Part shown: positions 1 through 10,345 of the stretch, one piece after another | Layout: every line of letters starts with the position of its first letter | Position numbering within the stretch: position 1 is the first letter of the stretch | Assembly: GCF_024679095.1 (NCBI RefSeq) | Contig: NC_066512.1 | Span: forward strand, 19,660,789 to 19,724,788 | Reading direction: 5' to 3' | DNA: 64,000 bases | Source of the DNA: Eriocheir sinensis | Taxonomy: Eukaryota; Arthropoda; Malacostraca; Decapoda; Varunidae | Notes under the pieces: model-generated | Told to the model about the DNA's origin: nothing | Databases searched by the model: none | Seen by the model: the letters and a program-made list of their open reading frames with translations, nothing else | Program-made: the position numbers and the translations under genes

Positions 1-901
1 TACAGTCGTCGTTTTCATCTTCCCTAATATATTTTTCTCGTCTTCTCTCTTCTCTTTCCTTCTCCTCCTCCTCCTCCTGCTTCTCCTCCAAGGTTGGTGT
101 GGTCCAGTAATTAAGTCTCCTGAAGACACCCATCTCTCTCTCATCTCCAGAGGGAAAGGCGGCGAGCCACTATACTAAAAGAAGCTAAATATAATGTAAC
201 AAAAAAATAGGAAGGCAATGGTGATAAATGATAATATTAAATGACAAAAGTAAATTATTTGTTTCTTTGTTAATCGGGGATCTTTTTTTTTATTTTTTTA
301 TAACAGCAGCGCAATTTTGTTACTTTTTTTCGCGTTAGCATGACACGAGGATTTCTTATTGGCATGTTACAAGGCTCAGAACTTCAAGTGTACTGAAGAA
401 GTTAAAGTAATATGAAAACGAAGCCGCTAAATTATGGCAGGCGTAAACGATTTTTCTTCTTTATCAAGCGACGACTTTTTCTTCACAACAATACTTATTA
501 GTAATGTTCGTATTGCCAAGAAACAACAAACTCAAAATGGCATGTTAGAAGGCTACGAACCTCTAGTACTGAACGGGAGACGCCAAAACAATATAAACTT
601 CTGCAGATTTCTTCTTTTTTTTTTTTTTTTTTGTTTGTTACTGCTTCGCAAGTGTCATCACCCGCGTTCTATTTTCTGCCAGCCCGAGTCGGTAGAGTGG
701 GAGCAGGTGCAGCAATAGTCCTTGATCCCCTTTTTCGAGGGATAACTTTTTTTTTTTCCTTCTCGATCCCCTCCGAGGCCCGTTGCTGAAAATCTAATCC
801 TCCCTCGCCGGGCGTTGGGGCTCTGGGAGGGAGTTACTGATCCGCTTTCTCATCACATATACTTCACAAGCTTTCTTTTGACGAGAATAAACGAGGAAGG
901 A
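1..901. other. No gene seen
   Basis: AT-rich non-coding sequence with a short CTC-rich start (60-90) and T runs near 290 and 615-632. The open frame at 434-718 has no recognisable domain and includes the T run. Confidence 0.5.
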
Positions 902-993
902 AGAGGAGGAGGAGGAGGAGGAGGAGGAGGAGGAGGAGGAGGAGTAGGAAAAATTGAGAAGAAGAGGAGAAACTGATGAGAGACAGTGGACGG

Positions 994-1055
<62 letters not shown>

Positions 1056-1084
1056 ATACACACACACACACACACACACACACA
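902..1084. repeat. Compound microsatellite (GGA)n - (CT)n - (CA)n
   Basis: GGA units at about 903-944, CT at 996-1048 and CA at 1057-1084. Confidence 0.95.
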
Positions 1085-1362
1085 GATCGCGTGCTCGTCC
1101 TTCACCGTGGTCGCCCCTCCGTGCAGACAGACCCAGGGACAAGATGAGATTGATGATGAAAGGAACGAAAGTAAGTCAGCTTGCACTGGTCTCGCTGCCA
1201 AGATTCAAAATTCTTCTTTTCTTTTATTCAGTAAACATGAAACTTGTAACCTTGATTCCCGGGTTGGCAGGCAGGCGTTAGGCGTCGAGAGGCTATTCTT
1301 GTTTGTTGTATTTGTAAACATAATGTAATTTCGTTTTGATATTGAGAGGTACTACAAGTTCA

Positions 1363-1522
1363 ACGTTGCCAGATTGTCGTACTCAGCCTCCCGTTTGCCG
1401 ATTTCCGACCCCAAAACTGCCTTCGTATATAGTTACCGTTAAAATGGCTAATTATTGTTGTTTTTTGGCAATAGCTATAAACCGGTAAACACGAGGCTCT
1501 GAGTACGATAATCTGGCAACGG
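1363..1522. mobile_element. MITE family A with ~34-bp terminal inverted repeats
   Basis: The left end (1363-1396, beginning ACGTTGCCAGATTGTCGTAC) is the inverted copy of the right end (1487-1522), with a small number of mismatches including a 2-base gap. The interior of about 90 bp has no coding potential. GGTACT occurs near both sides (1348 and 1525) but not symmetrically, so the target duplication is unsure. Confidence 0.7.
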
Positions 1523-2149
1523 TGGGTACTTTGTATACGTGCGTGGGAGCTTTACTGTATAACTCACAGTTCCGTAACACTGTAAACCTCTCACGTAACC
1601 TTTCCTGCATCCATCTTGAGAATATAATTATTAACGTTTTGCTGAGAAGGAGGCCGTGCGTGTGTATTTAAATGTGTTGTGCGTTTAACATGTTATTACC
1701 TCCGCCCTTCTACGTACAAGCTGCTACAGCCCCAGAAGCTTAAGAAGGGGGCGTGAGAGTGTGGTTAAGGTATTATGCATCTAACATTCTATTCCTGGGT
1801 GCTTCCACAGATTGCTACAGCTCCAGCAATCCCATGAGCTTCCTCCTTCAAGTAATTAACGCTTCTCTATATCTCCCTCTTACTGGCGGCCTTGTGGAGG
1901 TGGTAATGGAAGCCAGACTCCTTGGGGAATAGAAATGTTGTTTACTCCACCCGAATTGGCTTAATTAGTAATATATTCACTCGAGCCTCGCACTGAGCGT
2001 TTAGGGCCCGGGTTGTCTGGACCTTGATTAAAGCTTGATGCACGGCGTTGTGGCCTGGCTAATTGACTCCACCTCCTGAGACTCGCGTGTACTCCGGTGC
2101 TGGCGGCGAAGAACCGGGATGCCGCCCCTCAGCAAGGCTCGGGGCCACC

Positions 2150-2150
<1 letters not shown>
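1523..2150. other. No gene seen
   Basis: Mixed-composition DNA without open frames of interest or repeats that I can name. Confidence 0.5.

Positions 2151-2200
<50 letters not shown>
2151..2200. repeat. (GA)n microsatellite, 50 bp
   Basis: Uninterrupted AG repeat. Confidence 0.95.
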
Positions 2201-2212
<12 letters not shown>

Positions 2213-2458
2213 GTCCCTCACGGCGCCTCACACCTGCCTGCCATCCCGGGCGTCGCTCTCCTGCTGCCGCTGCTCCTTCTGCCTCCGTCGGTTCCGCCTC
2301 CTCTCCGGCCTTGTTCTCCTGGTACGAGGCGTCCTTTCCTTCGGCCGTCTTGTGCTGGAAGGAAAACAATTCTGATTTGGGGGGTGAAAAGGAGAAGCGA
2401 GAAGAGGAAGGGGGGGTGGGGGGAGGAAGAGATGAACGAGGAGAAGGAGAAGGAGGAT

Positions 2459-3330
2459 GTAGAGTATGAGGATGTATGATAATGATGAGTATGTATGCGT
2501 ATGTAGTATGAGTATGTATGAGTATGTAGTATGAGTATGTATGAGTATGTATGGGTATGTAGTATGAGTATGTATGAGTATGTATGAGTATGTAGTATAA
2601 GTATGTATGAGTATGTATGAGTATGTAGTATGAGTATGTATGAGTATGTAGTATAAGTATGTATGAGTATATAGTATGAGTATGTATAAGTATGTAATAT
2701 GAGTATGTATGAGTATGTAGTATTAATATGTATGAGTATGTAGTATGAGTATGTATGAGTATGTAGTATGAGTATGTATGAGTATGTAGTATGAGTATGT
2801 ATGAGTATGTAGTATGAGTATGTAGTATGAGTATGTAGTATGAGTATGTAGTATGAGTATGTAGTATGAGTATGTATGAGTATGTAGTATGAGTATGTAG
2901 TATAAGCATGTATGAGCATGTAGTATGATTATGTAGTATGAGTATGTATGAGTATGTAGTATGAGTATGTAGTATGAGTATGTATGAGTATGTAGTATGA
3001 ATATGTATGAGTATGTAGTATGAGTATGTATGAGTATGTAGTATGAGTGTGCATGAGTATGTAGTATGAGTATGCATGAGTATGTAGTTTGAGCATGTAT
3101 GAGTATGTAGTATGAGTATTTAGTATGAGTATGTATGAGTATGTAGTATGAGTATGTATGAGTATGTAGTATGAGTATGTATGAGTATGTAGTATGAGTA
3201 TGTGAGAGTATATAGTATAAGTATGTATGAGTGTGTAGTATGAATATGTATGAGTATGTAGTATGAGTATGTATGCGTATGTAGTATGAATATGTATGCG
3301 TATGTAGTATGAGTATGTATGAGTATGAGA
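2459..3330. repeat. Minisatellite of GTATGTA / GTATGAGTATGTA units, about 0.87 kb
   Basis: Built from mixtures of two short words, GAGTATGTA and TGAGTATGTAGTA, with point variants (TATAAG, TATGCG, GCATGAG) that increase toward parts of the array. The long minus-strand frames across it read as repeats of Tyr-Ile-Leu-His-Thr and are not genes. Confidence 0.95.
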
Positions 3331-3540
3331 AGGATGTAGAAGAGTAGGAGGCCTTATTCTCTAGTCTAGAGCCTTGCCGATGAAAACAAAAGAAAACATA
3401 TAAAGAAATACAGTGAAGATGTCGAAATAAATTAAACAAATTCTCGCATACTAAAATATCAAACTCAATATTTCCTTGTCTAACCAAGTTAATTGAGACG
3501 ATAAAAAAAAGCGTGCAAAACAAACATCACCAAACATAAT

Positions 3541-4200
3541 GATCAGGGCTGGAAGGGGTCAGGACACGCGACTGAGGCAGCGAAGGGAGTGACAATCGGT
3601 GTGAGTGCGAAGGCGGTGATTAACCCGGAGCGGTGCCACGGTGAGGAGGCTCTTGGTGAGGCACTGGGGGGTAGGGGGAGCGGGAGGAGAAAAAGAAAGA
3701 AAGAAAGCAGGAAAGAAAGAAGAAAGATTGAAAGCAAGACAGATTGATAGATAGATAGATAGAGACAGAAAGAAAGAAGGAAAAAAAGAAAGAAAGAAAG
3801 AAAGAAAGAAAAGGAAGAAGTGGAGAGAGGAGGTAAAGCGTATGAGTCGGGGAGAGGGGAGAGGGACGTGGAGTAAGGGAGAGAGGGAGATAGGGAGAAC
3901 ACTGGAAGGGGGTAAGAGGGGAATAAGGAGAAGGGGAGAATACTGAGGTGGGAGAGAGAGAAAGCGAGAAAGAGAAAGGCATTGAAAGGAGTGAGAGTGG
4001 GTGAGGGGAGAGGGGAAACGTGGGAAGGAGGTGAGGGGAGAGAGTAGGGAGAGGGGGGAGATGGGGAAGGGAGTGATAAGTGGGGGGCAGATCAGCAGGT
4101 CCGGGAGTTACCATGGAGACCAGTAAGGGGGGGGAAGGAGAGGGGAGAGGTGGGGGGGGGCCGCTGGAGGTGAGAGATGGAAGTGGTGGAGGTGGGAGAT
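3541..4200. repeat. Purine-rich tract (GGA, GAAA and GATA words)
   Basis: The + strand is almost all A and G across about 0.65 kb, with GAAA runs near 3695-3815 and GATA at 3745-3765. No gene. Confidence 0.8.
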
Positions 4201-4259
4201 GAGAAGCCTGGTCATCACCTCTTTACACCTTGACATCACCTGCCTCGTTAGTGTCACCA

Positions 4260-4980
4260 TAAGGGAGAGTATAGTCACACCTTTAGTTTCCTTTCCCTCT
4301 CCCTTCCCTTCTCTCCCTCATTATCACCATTTTTTCATTTCGCATTTCCTTCGATCTTACCTGAGTTACCTGCCTCATCATCATCCCATTTTCTTTCTTG
4401 CCCTTTTCTAAATCCTCGTTTTCCTTATTTATCCATCATTTCGCACTTCCACCCTCTTTGCTATTCATCCATTACTTACTGTTTTCCTTTCCCTATCGTC
4501 CTCGTCTCCTTCTTCCCCTCTTCACCCTCCTCTTCTCTTTTACTCCATCGCTCTTTATTTTCTTATTTACTCCATCTTCCATTCTTCCATCCTCGCTTTC
4601 CCTATTCTTCCATTATCACAACCTTCAACCCTCTTTATCATCTATCCATTACTTCCTTTCTTCTACGCCTTATCATACTCTTCTCCTTCTACTCCTCTTC
4701 CACCTGCCTCTTCTTCTCTACTCCACTTACTTGCTCACTCTTTTCTTATTCCACCTCCTCCTCTTCATCTTGCATCCATTTCCGTTTCCCATCCACTCCC
4801 CCACCCTGCAATGCCATCCTCTCCCACTTTCTTCCCATTTTCCGTTCTCCTGTCCAAGCATCATCATTCTCACCTCCTGTTTTCCATCATTCACCCTCCT
4901 TACCATCCTCTCTCTCCTCTTCCCTCTCCTCTTTCACCTTCCATACCCGCCTTACCACTCCCGCATCTGCCTCCTCCTCT
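4260..4980. repeat. Pyrimidine-rich tract
   Basis: About 0.7 kb of TTCC/CTCC-type sequence on the + strand, directly after the purine-rich tract, so strand bias flips at about 4.2 kb. The open frame 4398-5120 is a product of this composition. Confidence 0.8.
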
Positions 4981-5244
4981 TGTCTACTAAAACGAGGCGG
5001 AATTGTAGGAAGGCGCCTCAGTCCCTTCCCTTCCAAGAAAACTCGACCTTCCCTCAGCTCGCCTCGGGGTGTTGCGAGAGAAGAAAGACAAAGATGAGAG
5101 AGAATGCTGGAGGGGCTTAAAGAGAAACTGCGTAATATGTTTTGGCTTTGATGGCGAGGTGAGCGTATCAGGATTATCATTTCAAAGGTGATGTGCAGGA
5201 ATAGAAAGAATAAACAGGTCATCCACTTGCCAAGGAGACCCAAG

Positions 5245-5600
5245 AGAAGTAGAAAGAGATAGATAGATAGAGATAGAAAGAGAAAAATAGATAGATAAGT
5301 AGACAGGCAGACAGATAGATAGATAGATAGATAGATTGATGAATTGATAACAGATAGGTAGAGAGTTGGATAGAGAGATGTAGAGAGATAGAAGTATACG
5401 AATAGATAGTTCGATACAAAATAGATTGGTAAGTAGGTGGATAAATTGAAAGGTAAGCACTAGGGAAGATAGATAGAAAGATAGATAGATAGATAAATGG
5501 AAGGATAAGAGAGATAACGAGAGAAAAATATACAGAAACCTAGATATATTAATAGATAAATAGATAGTATGTAGATAAAATAGACAAATACGTGCATGGA
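5245..5600. repeat. Degenerate (GATA)n array
   Basis: GATA runs at about 5255-5345 and 5465-5495 with related AGATAGAAAG words between. Confidence 0.85.
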
Positions 5601-5799
5601 ATGATTAAAACAAAACTAATATACCTTCAGAATACATCATACGTGTCCAGCAACATGACTAAGCAGTGATATCTGAGCTCAATACCTGGAGGGTGACGCA
5701 ATCAGCCGCTTCAGTATTCTCGTCACATTGCAACGGAAACAGATCTAACTTATTTTTTAGGCATATCGGTCCGGCAGTTATCCCACGTGTGTTTCGGGG

Positions 5800-5831
<32 letters not shown>

Positions 5832-5874
5832 CGGGAGAAAAAGTTTGTTGGGTCAGTGTAAACTCGTGGTATAG

Positions 5875-5907
<33 letters not shown>
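5800..5907. repeat. (GATA)n and (GT)n microsatellites
   Basis: GATA at 5801-5831 and GT at about 5876-5906. Confidence 0.9.
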
Positions 5908-5908
<1 letters not shown>

Positions 5909-6049
5909 TTTAAAGTGAATGGTCTAATCACGGCCAATAACCAAATATAATGAAATACTAGGCGAAGCGATAATTAAAACATGCATTTTCACGAACCCAT
6001 CAAAAGATAGTTAATTACGTTGCTGAAAGTGAAGAGAAAGGAGGAGAAA

Positions 6050-6345
6050 GAGGAGAAAGGAAAGAGGGGAAGGGATTGAAGAAGGGAAGGCATGAGGGGC
6101 AAGGGATGAGGAAGGGAGGAAAGAAGGGAAGGGGGATGGAGGAGGAGAGGCAAAGAGAGGTAAGGGGTGGCGAAAGGGAGGCAACGAGGGGAAAGGGATG
6201 GAGGAAGGGAGGAAAAAGGGGAAGGGGGATGAAGGAAGGGAGGCAACGAGGGGAAAGGGATGGAGGAAGGGAGGAAAAAGGGGAAGGGGGATGAAGGAAG
6301 GGAGGCAAAGAGGGGTAGGAGGTGGAGGAAGGGAGGTATGAGGGG
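6050..6345. repeat. 62-bp purine-rich minisatellite
   Basis: The unit around GGCAACGAGGGGAAAGGGATGG starts at 6181 and 6243 and, as GGCAAAGAGG, at 6305, a 62-bp period. Older units precede it. Confidence 0.85.
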
Positions 6346-6391
6346 GAAGGGGAAGAAGAAGAAGAGGAATGAGGGGGAAGAGAGGCTGAGG

Positions 6392-6395
<4 letters not shown>

Positions 6396-6462
<67 letters not shown>

Positions 6463-6481
6463 CTATATATCTATCTATCTA
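6396..6481. repeat. (CT)n followed by TATC words
   Basis: CT at about 6398-6458 then ATCTATATATCTATC. Confidence 0.95.
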
Positions 6482-6904
6482 TAACGTAGTACAGAAAATT
6501 TGGTATAAGGAGAATAGAGGGCGTTAACGAAGGAGATAAGCAGATAAAGACATTAAGCGAGTGACAGCGATAAAAATAGGTGATGCGGGGACAAGACTAG
6601 GATAACATGGTGATAAGGCAGGGAGGAGGAGGCAGGGAATTACAGGACAAGAGGCGATAGATAAGAACTAAACGAAAGAGAAGAAAAATTAAAGCAGCTA
6701 CCGAAAAAAAAATATAGCATTGACGAAGATAATGGTACGGCGGGTGACACAGTGGGCGAAAGGTTGGGTGAAAGGAGGCGTAACAGACTGGATGACGCTG
6801 TAAGTGACAAGGTACCAGAAGGCCAGGCAGAGACGAGGCAGGTAATGGATGTGTTACAGGGAGGAGAGGGAGGGGGTGGGAGAGGAGCCGTGACCTGGGT
6901 GGTA

Positions 6905-6937
<33 letters not shown>
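6905..6937. repeat. (GT)n microsatellite
   Basis: Uninterrupted GT repeat of about 33 bp. Degenerate TATC/GATA words follow at 7025-7215. Confidence 0.95.
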
Positions 6938-6939
<2 letters not shown>

Positions 6940-7344
6940 ACAAAGAGACAGACTGACGTATTTGCACGCACATCTGTAAAGCACAACCCTACCGTGAAAT
7001 CGGGGCAGAGAGTTGGATTCAGTTTCTATCTATCTACCTTAGCTGTCTATCTGTCTATCTATTTTTTAGTAGTCTATATAACTACCTATTTCTCTCTATA
7101 TATCTTTTGCCTATACGTATATCTATCTTCATCCTCTAACATATTTCTACGTACAACAGATGGATAGATGCATAGGTAGATAGATAGGTAGATAGATAGA
7201 TAGACAGATAAATAGTTTCATTCCGGTTGAAAATTAGATAGATAAAGATAATTAGACATATAGAAAGATTGATGAAGAGAGATGATGATAATAGTTTCCA
7301 TCAAGACATGCGAGTACTTCATTATTTACCTTCCCGTGCGTCAG

Positions 7345-7472
7345 GTGGCGGCAGAACAGGTGTCAGCGGTGCCTGGGCTGCCGTCGCCTCGTCTCCCGCT
7401 GCCTCATGCTGCTCCTCGCCTCCCGGAGCCTCCTCACTGTTCACAACACTTCGTCGCCCATGTCCCGCGTGG
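7345..7472 (+). other. Possible isolated exon or upstream untranslated exon
   Basis: A GC-rich 128-bp block stands out from AT-rich surroundings and is bounded by TACCTTCCCGTGCGTCAG and GTGAGGGT, which look like an acceptor and a donor. All three frames are open, so coding cannot be inferred. It could be a 5' UTR exon of the gene at 10.2 kb, or chance. Confidence 0.2.
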
Positions 7473-10129
7473 GTGAGGGTCAGGAGGAGTGAGGGGGCAG
7501 AGGGGATGCACTTTGCCTTGACTTACACTTTACTTTTCTTCGCAGTCGAGTCTCACTTGTCCTATAGCATTTCGCACTTCATGTTCCTCTCTCTTTACTT
7601 AGTGTAAATACTTGTTAGGTAGTTCACTCAGTTATTAACACCGATGATTATAAAACTGCAATATAATGAATTAGATATCAGGCACCGTTCAGTAACTAAT
7701 CTCTCGTCCATTTGATATTTGTGCGAGGGCAAACTTTACTATATATTGTCCTCCTTATCGGGTGCTTGTCACTCCCTAATGTGAACTCTGTAAGCACTGA
7801 GAACCACGTCTTGTGTATGAGCAACCTGGCTGTGAGGGCGCGACAAGGTGAAGGGGCGGGAATGGAGCGGCGGTGGAAGGCAGCCTCCGAACAGATGAGT
7901 GCAAGTTTTGCCCTCACTCGGTCGCTAGGGAGACGGGAGTGGCAGTGGCAGCCTGTTGCGCCGCTCCCTCGCACACGCTCACTGAGGGAGGGTGGGGCCA
8001 CCAGCAGCAGGTGCGTGGACCAGCCGCTGGGAACTCCTCGATGAGGGAGAGGTGGAGACAGAGGCGGAGCGGGGAGAGGAGGGAGAAGAGAGAAAGCTCA
8101 AATTAGAGAAAAATGTGATGAAAAATGAAGATGAAGGACAGAGAAAATGGAGAACGGTAGTCGGCGTATTGACCTTTGCATCATTCAACTCATATCCCGG
8201 GGCCGGGAGATGAAAGGATGAGCCAGACCTGGACGACTGACTGACTCCACGCCCGCCCATGGGAGGCAGAGGGGAGGGGGCGCGCCTTCACGATCCTTCC
8301 ACACACGACCAGAGCTCATTACTGACAAGGGACGCGGCAGCTCTTAAATTACTCCACTGCTTTCATGGAACCTATTTCAATCATGCACTCTGAATAATAG
8401 GACCGTTGCCTTCATGCCTGCAGGAATATGATGCGTGTGGTGCTCCATTTCCATTAACTATTTCTTATATAAATCTGAATTTCAATATCATCAAACAGAT
8501 ATCAGTCAAAGCAGGCTTCATTAGAGGAAGATTGTTTTGTGTACCTGTCTTAGGAGAAAAAAAATGTTTCTCTATATTTTTGTCTCGTAATGCAAATCGT
8601 ATTATGTTTTTCTTCAGCCTCCAGATAGAACAGCGTAGTACAAGGAACAATATCATAAATGTTCATGTGCTGAGAAGTGCGACATGATGTTCTAATTTCT
8701 AAAGTCGTATTCCGTAGACTTATTCACCCATGCCTACTAGGATGGGAAAATGTTGGTCGAAGGCACAGGGATGATAAACCTCTTGGAAGTAAGGAAAATA
8801 TTTGATAACTAACCGAAGCCTGCCGATAATACGAATACCCGGTCTCACGATCCCTTTGAAGCCAGGTGACATCCGTGTGTGGCGTGCTCCAGGAACGTTT
8901 TGTGCCCCCCATCACCTCCTCAGCGGGTGGGGGGTGGGGGGATCTGCTGCCTGCGTATGATGAAACAGGTGGCAGGTTTATTCTCTTTGTATCACCATTT
9001 AAACTCTAGTAGGTACCGCTTGTTTTAGAAAGTGGATCGCGTGACAATTATCAGGAATACAGTGAAGCTAAAAATTTACCTTCAATTTGTTAACAGTATG
9101 ACATTTCCCATTGCCGACTAAACCTTGTTATAACTGTATTCATTTGAGCTTCATGTGACACACTACATGATGATGACCTTGACTGTTTCCTTATATACTG
9201 CTAAATCCTCGATGATATTGATTAGAGTCACGATAATAATGATGGTGCATGATGATAACGATGAGCAGCGGGCACCTGAGGACACCCATCACGGCCGTCG
9301 CGCCTTTTTAGACTTTATTATAGTATGTGAATTTTGGGGGAAAATGGAAAAAAAACTAAACATTCCTTCCTTATCTTTTAGAGTTTTCTTCAGTTACCTA
9401 TCTCACGCAGGGGGCCGTGGCCGAGGTTGGGAAAATGAGTGTGGGCAGGCCATGGTGTCTGCCCGGGAGCTGGTGAGAGTCTAACATCACGGGAAAACTG
9501 AAGCCCCCTCTTACGCTGTTAATAATCTCCATGTAGCCATAACTTATATGCATGGTAACTGCATACGAGAGAGAGAGAGAGAGAGAGAGAGAATTATCTT
9601 TGTTTTATTGGTCCAGAGACAGACTCTGTGTGAGGTGAGGAAGAGCTTCATCAATCTGAGGGGCGTGACAGCGGTAGTATGATAAAAGCCTCCCACCCCC
9701 GCGCCGCGCCAGCTGCCGCGGCCACACACGCCCCTATCGATCCGCGCCCGCCCGGGAAATAACGGAGTCTGGGGCTGAAAAGTGGACACGGAAAACTTAC
9801 CAATATTGACTTGTTTATATTTATAATTCAAACCTTATTCAAAATCATACTTGCGCATTTTATTTTATTTCACTCGTCACACTGTCTAGTTTGTCTCTAG
9901 TCCAGAGAATGAAGATAGGCTTTATTTTAATTTGTCACTATGACAACTATAACATAATGACTCCCTAGATTTTCATACATTTCCCGAAATTTTGGATATC
10001 CTCCCTGAAGATGTCTTTCACCAAGAATAAAGCAAGATTGATACAAAGACATGAGCATTACAGCAGCCCTCCCTGGCCAGGCGGTGCAGACAAGTCGGCA
10101 TCGAGTCCGTTTTCTTTAGTTTTGTTTTC
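7473..10129. other. No gene seen; upstream region of the Wntless-like gene
   Basis: Unique-looking DNA with GC-rich patches at 7810-8090 and 9680-9760, one short (GA)n at 9570-9592, and no domain on either strand. It may hold promoter or untranslated exons. Confidence 0.45.
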
Positions 10130-10345
10130 CTGGCGGCGAGGACGCAAGCAAAGCAGCGGGGAGCGTCCACGCCCTGCTCGCCCGCCCTGCAGGAGAGGCA
10201 GCCCGCCACTATGCCGCCCCCCGCAGGAGGGGACGCGTCCCACCGCGCCTCGGGCACCGTCGCCGCCCGGGGCCTCAACCTGCTGACGGGCGGGGCGGCG
10301 GCGGCGACCGTCACGGCGGCGGCGGTCGGCATGCTGCTGGGTGAG
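10130..10345 (+). promoter_or_regulatory. GC- and CpG-rich block around the first coding exon
   Basis: Base composition jumps from AT-rich to strongly GC-rich with many CpG just before the start codon and stays so through exon 1. Such a block is consistent with a promoter-proximal or 5' UTR region, but I see no convincing TATA box or initiator and cannot fix a transcription start. Confidence 0.3.
10211..10340 (+). CDS. wls-like: Wntless-like coding exon 1 (residues 1-43 and first base of 44)
   Basis: The exon starts at an ATG in a GC-rich block and ends at a strong GTGAGT donor in phase 1. It encodes a short Gly/Ala/His-containing N-terminus followed by a hydrophobic Leu/Ala/Val stretch (about residues 22-43) that fits the first membrane segment of WLS. 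The upstream frame is also open for at least 100 nt, so a start further upstream cannot be excluded. Confidence 0.7.

Noticed and set aside
2028..3077. 349-aa open frame on the minus strand
   Set aside because: It is the TATGAG minisatellite and a GA run translated; repeats of Thr-His-Tyr-Ile-Leu with no domain.
2459..3330. CRISPR-like direct repeats
   Set aside because: No unique spacers between repeats, unit 9-13 bp, and the context is eukaryotic.
4398..5120. 240-aa + strand frame rich in Leu, Phe, Ser and Pro
   Set aside because: Pyrimidine-rich composition explains the absence of stops; no recognisable domain.
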